Assembly (NCBI GenBank): GCA_907163375.1 | Contig: CAJQUW010003203.1 | Coordinates: 62,001 to 126,000, forward strand | Length of the DNA: 64,000 bases | Source of the DNA: Prostheceraeus crozeri | Taxonomy: Eukaryota > Platyhelminthes > Polycladida > Euryleptidae | Direction of reading: 5' to 3' | Part shown: positions 41,651 through 52,345 of the stretch, in pieces | How the letters are laid out: each line of letters opens with the position of its first letter | Position numbering within the stretch: the first letter of the stretch is position 1 | The notes under the pieces: model-generated | What the model saw: only the letters and a program-made list of their open reading frames with translations | The model's database searches: none | What the model was told of the DNA's origin: nothing | Position numbers and translations under genes: made by a program

Positions 41651-42435
41651 ACTTTCCCGCATGCCATTGCTGCTAGAGCTCTCTCCTAAGCAGCACTTCC
41701 TTGCCCCGGACTTAGGCCTATGCTGAATCCTATTGCTGTAAATCCTACTCCGTAAATGTGACCTTGACTTTGTTTGTCTGCACTAGCGCAAGCTACGTGT
41801 AATTGCCTTCAAATACGAATGAATAACGCTTGTTAAAAATGAAAAGGTAACAATTAAATATCTTTGAGATACTCCGGTTATTTTGTACGGCTACAAATCC
41901 GACAGTAATAACATAGAGTTACTTACCCCAGGACAGAGTAGGAAACATAATACATATAACGGCTAGCCGACCCAACTTTTACAGGGACGGGAAATAAAGT
42001 AAAGCTTATAATCAATTTTATAATAATAAACTAAAATAAGAACTGGGCATGAAACATGACGAGAAGCTAACTAATAAATACAAATGATGAGAACCAAGAA
42101 ACAGAAGAAATCAAAATAAGTATCAGTGAAGTACGGAGTCATCAGGGAAGAACCATGTGGCTGCAGAAAGCAAGGTTTCGGCCCTTAAACTCCAACCTGT
42201 ACCACATGACGGGGCCAGGCCAACCATATCGAACGAACGATGAGGAAGGTCGGTCTCTCCAAACCTAAGGAAACATAGCTAAAGCTTAAAGTTAGATATA
42301 AGAGAACAAAAGGATGCATAAGAACATGGATAATATCTTTAAGTCTAACATTCCTATAATGGAAGGTATTTGCCGAGGTGAAAAACTTATAAACGAGGTA
42401 CCTGTTTCTAGGGAATGATTTTATGGAAGAATTTA
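41651..42435. other. intergenic stretch, nothing recognised
   Basis: No ORF of note on either strand, no clear repeat, and no match to 11023-11425. It may hold the decayed 3' LTR and older flank of the BEL/Pao element. Confidence 0.3.
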
Positions 42436-43686
42436 CCGTAAATCCTCGAAGTTAAACCGCCCACAAAGTTAAACCGCACGTCAGGCAAAACTTCGCGGTT
42501 CGTTTATGTTAAACCGCATCCCTTTAAGTTTAACCGCACCTCAAAACACTTGTTCATTTCGTTATGTATGAGATATGGAATACAGTGAGGTCATAAGGTG
42601 AAAAAAACTTTGACCAAATCGGGCGCTTCGATGCAAGTCAAACATTCAAAGCAGAATAGAGGTAAGTTCTCATCGAATGTAGACCGCGCGCAATTGCTGA
42701 GGTCGCGTCTCAAATCTACCCTACCGGCGGTAGGCTGACTTCGTTCGTCAGATGCTATATATAGCAATCATACTCAGCGCAACTCTTCCGCAGTAGCGGA
42801 CCAATCATATTCGGCGTAGTTTTTGTACTGACAGCGAGTTGAAAGTGTTTTCGTTTTCATTCCTGATGCGATGGCTCCCAAGCGGCGTACGCAGTACTCT
42901 GTTCATTTTCGGCTTGAGGTTCTCGCTTACTCTACAGACCATGGTTTTCGGTCAGCTGCTCGACATTTTGGAATCGATGAGTCAATCATTCGACGATGGA
43001 AAAAGAAGGAACAGGATCTAGCGATTCAAGGTAATCGAGATGTTACCCGGGTGGGTACGACGGGACGGCCTGTGATTAGTGATGATATGGAGACTGAGCT
43101 GAGTGCGTTCATTCAAGAAAAGCGAGAGCGTCGACTGCGGGTAACACGAAAAGAGCTGATGGTCAAAGCACGGTCGTACAATATTCCAAACTTCAAAGCA
43201 AGTCACGGATAGTTGGATAGATTTCTTGCCCTAATGGTTTCACTTTGCGTCGTAAGACAACTGACGCACAAAAGGAAGCTCCTCAGATGACTCGAAAGTT
43301 GGTTTCGTTCGTCAAGCACGTCCGACGACTTCGTAAGGAGCTGAAACTGTCCGAATCAGATATTTTCGCCATGGATGAAACTGCTGTTTGGTTGGACTGC
43401 CCGGGTAATAATAATCGCTAAGAAAGGCGAAAAGACAATCTCGATGAAAACTACAGGCCATGAAAAACTCAACATTACGGTCGCCCTGACAGTTCGAGGG
43501 GATGGTACAAAACTCCCACCATCTATCGTGTTCAAAGGAGCGGTCAAAGATGCAAATCGTCTTAATGAAGCGTGCCGCCCACGAGCGTTCATCACCACGA
43601 CAGCGAACGGGTGGATGAATGATAGCACTTCTGAAGAATACGATATTGATGCTAATTTTCTTAAATGGGATTTTTACTGGAAAGAC
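42436..43686 (+). mobile_element. pogo/Tigger-like DNA transposon, 5' portion
   Basis: Starts near 42436 after a TA, with a region holding five copies of TTAAACCGC or close variants (42452-42535), as in terminal regions of pogo-type elements. The transposase gene follows. The element is cut at 43686 by Polinton C; the remainder would lie beyond the window. Confidence 0.65.
42871..43686 (+). pseudogene. pogo-like transposase, frameshifted and cut
   Basis: A CENP-B-type helix-turn-helix at residues 10-50 (GFRSAARHFGIDESIIRRWKK) is followed by a second one (LRVTRKELMVKARSYNIPNF). The DDE domain starts with IFAMDETAVWLDCPG near 43360 and continues with KTISMKTTGHEKLNITVAL and DGTKLPPSIVFKG. An in-frame TAG at 43210 replaces a probable Trp codon, and shifts of frame occur near 43230 and 43405. 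The C-terminal catalytic part is missing because Polinton C interrupts the gene. Confidence 0.8.
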
Positions 43687-44340
43687 AGTAGTAAGTAAAA
43701 CTCCACTTCTGGACCGCGCAAGATGGCCGCCGTCGCTGACGTCCCCCCCCCTCTGGACCGGCAGAGTGTCGTGGTCGGCCGCCGTGGTGCTTCGGGTCTG
43801 ACGTCCCCCCCTCTGGAACGGCAGAGTGTCGTGGTGTGCCGGCCACGTGCGTCCGTCAGGTTCGCTGACGTCGTCGTCCTCCCCCCCCTCTGGCCGACCG
43901 TCGTATAGCGCGCGGTGATGTGGTGTCTAGGTTGGCGTGGTGTGCCGGCCAGGTTGGCGTGGTGTGCCGGCCAGGTTGGGAGGGTGGACTGTCGTAGCTC
44001 ACCTGAAAAAATCCTAAGTGTCAGAGTGGCTTTGTATGGGTAAAATTTTGAAAATTTTCCAAAGTGTGGAATTTCGACCTGGGACCGTCACCAAAACATT
44101 TTTCATCAAATTTCACTGACCTCCCCCCCTCGGGAGAGCTGGCTTCGATCTTGGCTTCCAGTGGACGGATTTTGTCGTGCCATAGCTCGTTTGAAAGCTA
44201 AGAGTGAGACAAATTCACTGAAAGAATCGGCTTGTTCCTATCTGTCTTCGTTTAGATGTGAGACGCCATTTAAGATTTTGGGACATTGGTGAAAAACGAG
44301 TTAGAATTTTTGCGATGGCTGCCTACTGTAGAGCCAAAAC
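43687..44340. repeat. left terminal repeat region of Polinton C
   Basis: The outer 65 bp resemble those of Polinton B (GACCGCGCAAGATGGCCGCC shared), followed by two divergent GACGTCCCCCC units, a TTTGTATGGGTAAAATTTTG block and the GAGCTCCG-type motifs. The inner part, from about 43990, pairs with the other end of the palindrome. No gene. Confidence 0.8.
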
Positions 44341-44501
44341 GAAGCATCGGATTGGAAAACGGAGGCCAGATTCGGATTCAGCGTCAAATTCTACATGGAA
44401 ATGGTGTATTTCCTGCTCAATCGGAGCACTAGAACTGCAGATAGACAGGTTTTTTAGTGTTTGGATGATGGGTATTACGTCATCAGCTGATCGCCACACA
44501 C

Positions 44502-44509
44502 TATATAAG
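44502..44509 (+). promoter_or_regulatory. TATA box, left end of Polinton C
   Basis: TATATAAG inside the terminal repeat, with a donor-like CAGAGGTAGGT 45 bases on. Mirrored at 62435-62442. Confidence 0.5.
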
Positions 44510-45023
44510 CTGGGAACCGAGAGAGACTTGTCATTCAGACGAGAGCGATTGTCAGAGGTAGGTCGTCTCTCTGAGCTCCGATGATAGCTTCGGACATTCC
44601 AAATTCCGGGTTTCTGTAAATTAGAAAATTAGTACTTAGAAAATTTCATTGCTGATATCAGCTAAGGCGTCAGACTTAGAGGTTCGCCAGGAGATGGCCT
44701 TCGTCTCCAGGCCATAAAAGACTCCAAAACTTTAAAGGCTTGTAACTTTGCTTCTACAAGTCCGTTTGACTTGATTCAAAAAAGGTTCGGTCGCTATTGA
44801 CCTGCCCTAAGTGATAGACTACTTATAAAATTTCATAAGTAGTGCTAAAAAGTTGAAAAAAATAAATGCACTAGTTTTGGAGGTTTTCTGGGGTTTTCGA
44901 CCCTGCTGAAGTCAATGAAAGCATTTTTAATGATGTCTGAGCCAGTCTTCTCATGCTATAAGCGGCTTTTCACTGAAAGCGAGCAAAACACGGAGAGTTT
45001 TGCTGTAATATTCCACTGACAGG

Positions 45024-45155
45024 GTGTTCCTTCGGGACGGCGGACGATGCCGTAGTGATAAGTGTGGCAAGGGAGTGTGTCATAGTTTAGACCGTAACCG
45101 CTGGGACAACTCATGTCTCATGTTGGCATTTGACACAGTTCTCAACGTAGCACTT
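45024..45155 (+). ncRNA. structured block X
   Basis: GTTCC-TTC-GGGAC hairpin, CGGC-GGACGAT-GCCG hairpin, then CCGTAG. After a variable part, ACCGTAACC and the hairpin GGGACA-ACTCA-TGTCTC. Finally ATGTTGG can pair with TCAACGT. Homologous landmarks in Y and W; the hairpin sequences differ but still pair. Confidence 0.5.
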
Positions 45156-45291
45156 TGAACGCCAATCGGTTGAGTCTTAGCTATCTTGTCATGGGTGACC
45201 TCTAAACATCTCCATTGCAAAACGCTGGTGAATCAAGCTCTCTACGGCTTGCTATCAAGCTGATCAAAGCAACAACTTAGGATGTTTCCTC

Positions 45292-45570
45292 AAGGTTTTC
45301 AAGTATGCTAAGTTCAAATGTGCTATCAGATTTCAAATTTAACTAAGTCTAAGGTAGCTTTGAGGGGTTAGATCCCAGCTACTGTTCACTACCTTTGACT
45401 CGGCGTTGCTGTTACCACTTCGAGGCAGTGACAATGATGTCTTAAGCTGTAAATAGCGGGTATCGGTGAAGATCTCTCACTTCCCTAGTGATCAGTACAA
45501 GGCCTTCGGGCTGTCGACGGGATCGAGTGCCACTCACTACACTCAAATCTATCATTCCTCACTAAGTGTA
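45292..45570 (+). ncRNA. conserved block Z (Polinton C, left arm)
   Basis: Counterpart of 17597-17860 with a 16-base difference near the end. The long stem now has one mismatch. Confidence 0.5.
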
Positions 45571-45702
45571 AATTACTGACTATACATTTGTCCTGCTATC
45601 AGCTTATTTTTGACTTGCTATCTAGGTGAATAGTCTCTTGCTATCAAGAGATTCACTTCTGCTCATAAAGCACATCATCGCTGTAATACCTCCTTTGCTC
45701 GA

Positions 45703-45830
45703 GCGTTCCTTCGGGACGGCGGGTACTGCCGTAGAGGGATTGTGTTGCACGGGTTGTTCGTCGTTTGTTAGACCGAAACCTCTGAGCCGTTGCTCATGTT
45801 GGGCGTTCGACTTCATACTCAACGTGACGC
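45703..45830 (+). ncRNA. structured block Y
   Basis: Same order as X: GTTCC-TTC-GGGAC, CGGC-GGGTACT-GCCG, CCGTAG, ACCGAAACC, hairpin TGAGC-CGTT-GCTCA, then ATGTTGGG pairing with CTCAACGT. The base-pair changes relative to X keep the stems. Confidence 0.5.
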
Positions 45831-46032
45831 TTTCTCTCGCCAGGTCAGAGTACTTCAGCCATTCGACAAAGGTTAGTCTTTATGATATGGAGTAGAGTGA
45901 AATGTAATTCATTAGATGCCCCTTCAATGATTGCTCCCATGATAAACGTTGATGAGACAAATGAAATAATTCTCATCTTCCCTTTTCAGTGATTGAAATC
46001 TACTAACACACTACCGTATAATCGTCCAATAT

Positions 46033-46101
46033 GGGGCAAGACATGATAGAGCCTCCACGCGGTTTGCCCTGGGCAGTCTTTAGACTGGCGAATACTATCA
46101 T
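46033..46101 (+). ncRNA. HDV-like ribozyme R4
   Basis: 69 nt with P1 GGGGCAA/UUGCCCU, P2 AUGAUAG/CUAUCAU, L3 UCCACGC, P4 AGUC-UUUA-GACU and GGCGAA with the catalytic C at 46089. P3 has GCC opposite GGU. It lies 52 bases before the TATA box of the next ORF, as R1 does. Confidence 0.85.
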
Positions 46102-46152
46102 TAAGTTGAATCTGCTATCAGTCAACTTGAACGTTGCGTCGCGTTAGAGGTG

Positions 46153-46160
46153 TATATAAA
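46153..46160 (+). promoter_or_regulatory. TATA box of the 88-residue ORF
   Basis: TATATAAA, 39 bases before the ATG at 46192; same context as 19356. Confidence 0.65.
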
Positions 46161-46191
46161 TCACTACCTCTCATTTCATTTCATTTCAATC

Positions 46192-46458
46192 ATGCAGACG
46201 CCGAACAGTCAAGTCAGCTCTCCTCGCGGACCGCAGTTAAGGCCGCGAAATTTATTTGATGAATTTGCTAGAATAGAGCAGCAAGACAGAGTCCACAACA
46301 ATCTTGCTCAGATTGGTAATGCGATGACAGCAAGTGTTGTCAATCCAACGGAATGGCGCTACATTCCACATTTCAGTCACATACCAATTAGCGTGGAAGT
46401 CGACACTGCTACCAAGGAGAGAGTCAAAGACTCTCTCAGCAGAATCGGTAGGCTGTAA
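46192..46458 (+). CDS. small conserved left-end protein (Polinton C, left arm)
   Basis: 88 residues, homologous to 19394-19669. The downstream ATG at 46192 is chosen over 46150 because the latter lies within the TATA box. Ribozyme R5 starts 49 bases after the stop. Confidence 0.6.
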   Translation: MQTPNSQVSSPRGPQLRPRNLFDEFARIEQQDRVHNNLAQIGNAMTASVVNPTEWRYIPHFSHIPISVEVDTATKERVKDSLSRIGRL

Positions 46459-46506
46459 GATGACGACCCCCGAGAACGAACCACCGGCTCTCTTAAGGGC
46501 CACCAT

Positions 46507-46575
46507 GGGGCAAGACATGATAGAACCTCCACGCGGTTTGCCCTGGGCAGTCTTCGGACTGGCGAATACTATCAT
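46507..46575 (+). ncRNA. HDV-like ribozyme R5
   Basis: Identical in every helix to R3: P1 7 bp, P2 7 bp, P3 ACC/GGU, P4 AGUC-UUCG-GACU, GGCGAA with the catalytic C at 46563. Confidence 0.87.
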
Positions 46576-46639
46576 TAAGTTGAATCTGCTATCAGTCAAC
46601 TTGAACGTTGCAAATGAAGTTCGGTGTAATACTTCCTTT

Positions 46640-46785
46640 CGACGGGCGTTCCTGTAAAGGGCGGCGGTGAAACCCGTAGCTATGTATACCGCAAGGGACA
46701 TTCGGCAATGGTCAATCTTGTTAAACCTCTCTGCGTCATGTTTGCAAGTGATTGCCTCTGTCTCAACGTAGTATGCATTCGCGCC
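46640..46785 (+). ncRNA. structured block W (Polinton C, left arm)
   Basis: Nearly identical to 20378-20523. It reads TCTCAACGTAG, as X does, where Polinton B has TCTTAACGTAG. Confidence 0.5.
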
Positions 46786-47202
46786 AGGGCGACATTTAGC
46801 CAACTGTCGAAGGTTGACTTATAAACTATCCATTGCATACGTTATGAGAACCATGAGTTCTACCTACCTCTATCAATGAGATGAATTGATGAATGGAATG
46901 AAATGGGAGGACACTCACGCGCCACACGCAACAACACACTTCTCTCTTCCGTAGTCTAACAAGCTCTTTACACATGGATCGCAGTCGATTGCTATCCCTG
47001 TATCAGAAGTGTAAGCTATCTTAATTTTATTTAACACTATTTCATCTACCATTATCATCCATATGAAATGTTATAAGAATTGCAAGTTAAACTAAGTGTG
47101 CTACTATTTCCAAATGAAAAAGTATACATGGTTAAATCATCCACTGAAGCCCCATTCAAGTAAGTCAGTATGAAAGCAAAGATAATACGAAATAAAAATT
47201 TA

Positions 47203-47658
47203 TTATGGCATGTATTTCAAAAGGTCTTCATCGTCAATATCGTCCCAGAGTCTGCCTTCACACAGATCACAAAAACAGTTCACTTGCTTCAATCGTTCTT
47301 CTACCGCGAGCCTCACTTTGTCGATGTACTCCCACTCCGCCATAGTTCGTGGCTGGGAGTTAGGGGTGTACCATTCCCATAATTGATGGAGGAATTTGGT
47401 GCTGGTGATCTCCATCACATCGTCAGTATCGTACTGCAGATACTTCCACCTCACGCCTGTTAGGTCGGGACACTCCTTCTCACATACACTCTCCTCTTCG
47501 TCATCCGCTGGTAATGACAACTTTCTAATGTTGTCGAGTTGGTATAATTTCTCCACCTTCCCCTTCGTTGGAGCGTTTGGTGCAACGAGCGCCTTTGGCG
47601 ATGAGCATGGAGAAGAGAACTCCAATTTTGTGTTCAATGTTTTTGGAGGGCTTGTCAT
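47203..47658 (-). CDS. conserved left-half protein (151 residues, left arm)
   Basis: Homologue of 21145-21594, open. KYLQYDTDDVMEIT, FLHQLWEWY and CFCDLCEGRLWDDIDDED are conserved. Role unknown. Confidence 0.6.
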   Translation of the reverse strand: MTSPPKTLNTKLEFSSPCSSPKALVAPNAPTKGKVEKLYQLDNIRKLSLPADDEEESVCEKECPDLTGVRWKYLQYDTDDVMEITSTKFLHQLWEWYTPNSQPRTMAEWEYIDKVRLAVEERLKQVNCFCDLCEGRLWDDIDDEDLLKYMP

Positions 47659-47946
47659 GTTGACTGTGAATAATGACTTTGAAATGTTTTCTAATTCTTA
47701 AGTATAAACAAGCAACCAATCAGAATGAACAGCCAATGAATAATGAATATGAAAGTATATATGCAAAGTGACATTCGTGTCATTTCACTCTGTCTTTGAG
47801 ACGTATAAGTGAAGTGTTCTCTAGCGAATTCTATATTTGAGGCGTACAAGTGAACTGCTCTCTCGTGAATTCCAAATTTGAGACGTATTATTTGAGTGAA
47901 GTCTCTATCTTGTTGAAGTATCAACCTTAAACTTGATTTCGTTGAA
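47659..47946. promoter_or_regulatory. divergent promoter region of the polymerase gene
   Basis: Two CCAAT boxes (near 47716 and 47733) are followed by TATATATG at 47756, directed toward the polymerase gene. The 151-residue gene points the other way. Three short near-repeats with GTGAATTC or GCGAATTC follow (47815-47890). The CCAAT and TATA boxes are also present at 21655-21705. Confidence 0.5.
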
Positions 47947-50900
47947 ATGGTAAGTTGAAAATTTCTTCACTCATCTCCCTCAAACGTGTGGCTAATAGCA
48001 TCTTCCTCAATTTCAGGCATCAACTTCATCACCAACGCCCTCCTTTCTCGAGGAAAGTTTAGAGTCGTTGAGTCAAGGTAGGTTGTAACAATACACTGAG
48101 ACTTGAACAGAGATGATAGAATGATTTCTCTTTCAGGTGATGTGAGTTCCAGCTCAGGACTCTCGCGACAAGGCAACGAGTGGGAATGTGCCGACTGCGG
48201 ACATATGTTTACAAGGAAGCACAGTCTCCTTCGACACATCAAACAACGTGTGTGTCAACGCAAAGCGGCATCAATCTCCGGAGGTGAAGTTGATTCTGAC
48301 GATGACATCTCCTTTCCTTGCGATTTGTGCCCTCTTTCTTTTGATAGTCACTTCAGCGATCTTCGCACAGACTTCAACACACGCATGCAAATGATCACTA
48401 CACCAACGGTACCTCTACCATCTCCCTCATTAATGTTTCACATAATAATTTAGTACGCGACTACTGCATGGAGTCCAGTACTCAAATTGTAGATTTTCCT
48501 GAGTGGCTCCTTCAAAATTCTAACATTATCGAAGCGCTCTTCAACAATTTAGACAATTTTAGAATGAAGGCGCTCATCTACCTTCAACTAAAATATATTA
48601 AAATAGATTTTCAAACGGGTCAAGTGACGGAGAGAATACAGTTTCATGTTCCTTCCTCTTCCGCAACCGAAGTTGTAGACTGCGAGTCTTGGCTAAATTT
48701 TTACATTCAATGTTTAAAATCAAATGTAGATAAATTCAATGAACGCGACAGCGCTCTCATTTTTGATGGTGTGGACTCAGCCATATTCAAAATTTCCCTA
48801 TTAGAAAGTCATGCAGCTCGAGGCACATTTAAACTACCAAAAACGTTGTATAATAAGAAAGCTGTCATCAATGTTGATTGTAAATCACCGTGTTTCAAAT
48901 ATGCAGTCCTATCCATCCTTTACTATAATGATATCAACGCGCATCGAGATCGCACCTATAGCTATAGACAGTGGTAGGATGAACTAGACTTTGAAGGTTG
49001 TGATAGTAACAACATGAAAATCAAAGATGTAGAAACGTTCGAAAAACATAATCAGATTAAAATTGTCGTTCACGTGTGGGAGAAGGGGTTGAAGGGTGTC
49101 CGCTATAATTCACGTTCAACTTGTTATGAACGTGTAGTCAACCTCTTATTAGTAAAACAAGATGATAGCGAGGAATGGCACTACTGTGGTATTCCCAAAA
49201 TCTCTCGCTTGTACACTCACTTGGGGCACTCTAAAAGAGGTGAACATTTTGTATGCGACCGCTGCATCCGCTCCTTTTGGAGTAAAGATAAATTTGAAAC
49301 TCACTATGAATGGTGCAAGCGAGGTAAATTACAAATGGAACGCATGCCCAAAGATAAAATATTTTCACATAGGGATAATGGTGACGAATTAAGTCCCCTG
49401 CGCATCATTTACGCAGACATAGAATGCTACATTGATGATATCATCCACAAGCCAGCAGCCATATCCTGCTATGAAGTATGGCATGACCACTTTAGGAATA
49501 GACAAAACAAAATGCATACTTGGCAAGGTGAGGATTGTATTTACCAATTCCTACAATTCCTCGAACAGGCTGTAAAATTTCAACAATGATATGATTCCCA
49601 ATTGCAGCGTAAGTCACTACATATCTCGGATGAAGACAAACAGAAATTTGAAAGTTGCACATCGTGCCCTAAATGTCATAAAACGTTTGATGATGATAAA
49701 ATTAAGAAAGTGCGTGATCATGATCACATCACTGGTAAATTTAGAAACGCACTCTGCTCCAAATGTAACTTTTCACTTAGGTTGAGACGTCGTGTACTAC
49801 CCGTCATTTTTCATAACTTTAAGGGCTATGACAGTCATATGCTCATAAAAGGAGGGTTGAGCCAGATGAAATCGTGGCAGTTCAATGTTATAGCACAAAC
49901 GAGAGAAAAATTCATGGCAATGACAGCAAAAGTACCAGTAGATAAAACTAAAGAAAATAAGACAGTCTTCTTCGAAATAAAATTTTTAGATTCATTTCAA
50001 TTCATGTCAGCGTCACTAGCTTCTCTCGTTCGAAATCTCAAGTTTCTTCCCCATAGTCAAACTTTGAAGAAACACTATCCAAACTTAACGGATGACATGA
50101 TCACTCGCAAAGGAGTCTTTCCCTATGCGTATTTTAGCTCAATGTCTAAACTAAATGAAACAACCCTTCCTTCCATTGACAAATTCAAAAACAATTTGAC
50201 GGGTGAAGATTGTCCAGTAGAGGACTATGAACATGCTCAAGAGGCATGGTTAAAATTTGATTGTAAAACGTTTGGCGATTATATGATCGCTTACTTAGAA
50301 TTAGATGTCATTTTGCTGGCTGATGTCTTTCAGGAATTTCGACGAGTGGCATTAGAAGAAGACAAATTAGATCCTGTCCACTTTGTCAGTCTACCAGCCA
50401 TGTCCTTTAAATCAGCCTTTAAAATGACTGGTGAGACCATTCATCTCTTACAAGACCCCGAGATGTATAATATATTTGAGCGCGGAATACGCGGTGGTCT
50501 CACATTTGTAAATAAACATCATATAAAATCTGAAACAGTAGGTGATGATCATATCCACCTAAAGTACTATGACCAAAATAATTTATATGGCAGTTCACTG
50601 TCTAAACCACTACCTCATTCCGAGTTTAGTTGGTTAAAACAAGATGAGCTTGAGTATTACTCCAACCCTTCAAACATACTGAAGATTCCAGATGAAGGTG
50701 ATTGGGGATATTATTTTGAAGTGGATTTGATTTATCCGAATAGCATTAAAAATAAAACTGCTGATTTCCCACTCGCACCTGAATCTGGTGAAGTGACTGA
50801 AGATATGTTTTCACCATTCATGTCACAATTTCATAATAACTTAACAGAGTGTGGACAGCCAAGGTACAAACAATGCCGCAAACTTTTACTCACCCAATAT

Positions 50901-51920
50901 GATAAGAAAAATTATCTCGTACACTTCTGCATACTAAAATTCTATTTAGAAATGGGCATGCTTCTAAAGTCAGTTCACCGCATTATCAAATTTAGACAGA
51001 AAGCCTTCCTCAAACCCTACATAGATAGTAACAGTCAAAAACGTGCACTAGCCCAAAATAATTTTGAAAAAGATTTTTATAAATATAAGAATAATAGTCT
51101 TTTCGGAAAGACCATGGAGGATGTTAGAAAACGCATAAACTGCAAACTAGTCACTGATGATCAAAAATATCACAAATTGGCCTCATCACCTCTTTTCATT
51201 GATAGAGACATTATCGATGAGGATCTTGTAGGTGTTAAAATGATAAAATCTGAAGTTGAGTTGTGCAAGCCCATCTATATTGGCCAAGCTGTACTAGATT
51301 ACTCTAAGCTTGAAATGTACCAACTCTTTTATAAAATACTAAAACCATGTCCTCTCGTAAAAGAGGTTCGTTTGTTGGGTGGTGATACAGATAGTTTCTT
51401 CTTAGGTATTACCACTCAAAAAGATTTAAATTTTAATGAAGTAGCTAAGTCATTAGAAAAATATTTCGACACATCTAACTACAATCCCGCTCATCCACTC
51501 TTTTCCATACAGAATAAAGCCAAACTTGGTTGTTTTAAGGATGAAACAGCAGGAAAGGAAATAGATGAAATGATTCTCCTCCGCCCTAAAATGTATTCCA
51601 TGAAATTAAAAGAATGTGCAGATAGTATTAAGCGTGCTAAAGGAATATCAAAATCAATTGTCCAAAAAATGAAACATCGGTCCTATAAGAAGGCCTATAA
51701 AAATAAAAGTATAACGTTTGTCAATATGACAATCTTAAGATCACAAGTTCATACTGTGAAAACGTACACATTTAAGAAACGAGCGCTTTCTGCATGGGAG
51801 GATAAGAGGTGTTGGATAGGACATAACACATCTCTTCCACATGGACATCCTGATACAAACATACCTCCACCCAAAAGAATAAAACTCACGCTACCACATT
51901 CAGGAGATGTATTGACATAA
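47947..51920 (+). pseudogene. protein-primed DNA polymerase B (Polinton C, left arm), broken
   Basis: ATG at 47947 followed by GTAAGT. Candidate introns are 47950-48016 (67 nt) and 48078-48136 (59 nt), both GT-AG. Zinc fingers, N-terminal domain, exonuclease (YADIECY, NFKGYDSH, ELDVILLAD), DHDHITG, DQNNLYG, KNNSLFGK and DTDSFF are all present. A few breaks, fewer than in Polinton B. Confidence 0.88.
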
Positions 51921-52070
51921 TCAACTTTAACTCAGTATTTTGATGTTGTTTTTTGTAGATATACATGGTTGTTTTATGTATCGCATGAGATCGTTTCTTC
52001 CTTGTGAATATATGCCTACAGTTAGCCCATTCCCCCTATATCTGTGAAAAGACTTTTTCATACGCATATT

Positions 52071-52084
52071 TTTATTTCAATAAA
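52071..52084. terminator. back-to-back poly(A) signals (left arm)
   Basis: TTTATT at 52071-52076 and AATAAA at 52079-52084 between the polymerase gene and the penton remnant. Confidence 0.5.
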
Positions 52085-52099
52085 CATATCACAATGACT

Positions 52100-52333
52100 T
52101 CACTTTGTTTTCCGAAACACTAAAGTTACGAGGGATTTAGTATCTTTCACATGGATGCACTCTTGTAAACCATTGGTAATTTTGATAGCAATAGAGGGTA
52201 TAGTTTGTTTGACGACGGGGTGATAGAAAATAGATTCAAACATCTCGACTATTCCATATGAAGCGTCTTTATCATGAATGAAATCACGTAAAATGTATTC
52301 TTTTTTCTCGCCAACAGAAATAGGTAGAATCAA
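52100..52333 (-). pseudogene. remnant of the penton-like gene (left arm)
   Basis: Last 77 residues of the 516-residue protein at 27434 (ILPISVGEKKEYILRDFIH to VTLVFRKTK). It marks the inner edge of the Polinton-derived part of the arm. Confidence 0.85.
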
Positions 52334-52345
52334 ATCACTTTGGAG

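Noticed and set aside
45703-45830. Hammerhead, twister or HDV fold for blocks X/Y/W
   Set aside because: No CUGAUGA/GAAA pair, no twister core, and no P1-L3-J4/2 pattern on either strand; left as unknown structured RNA.
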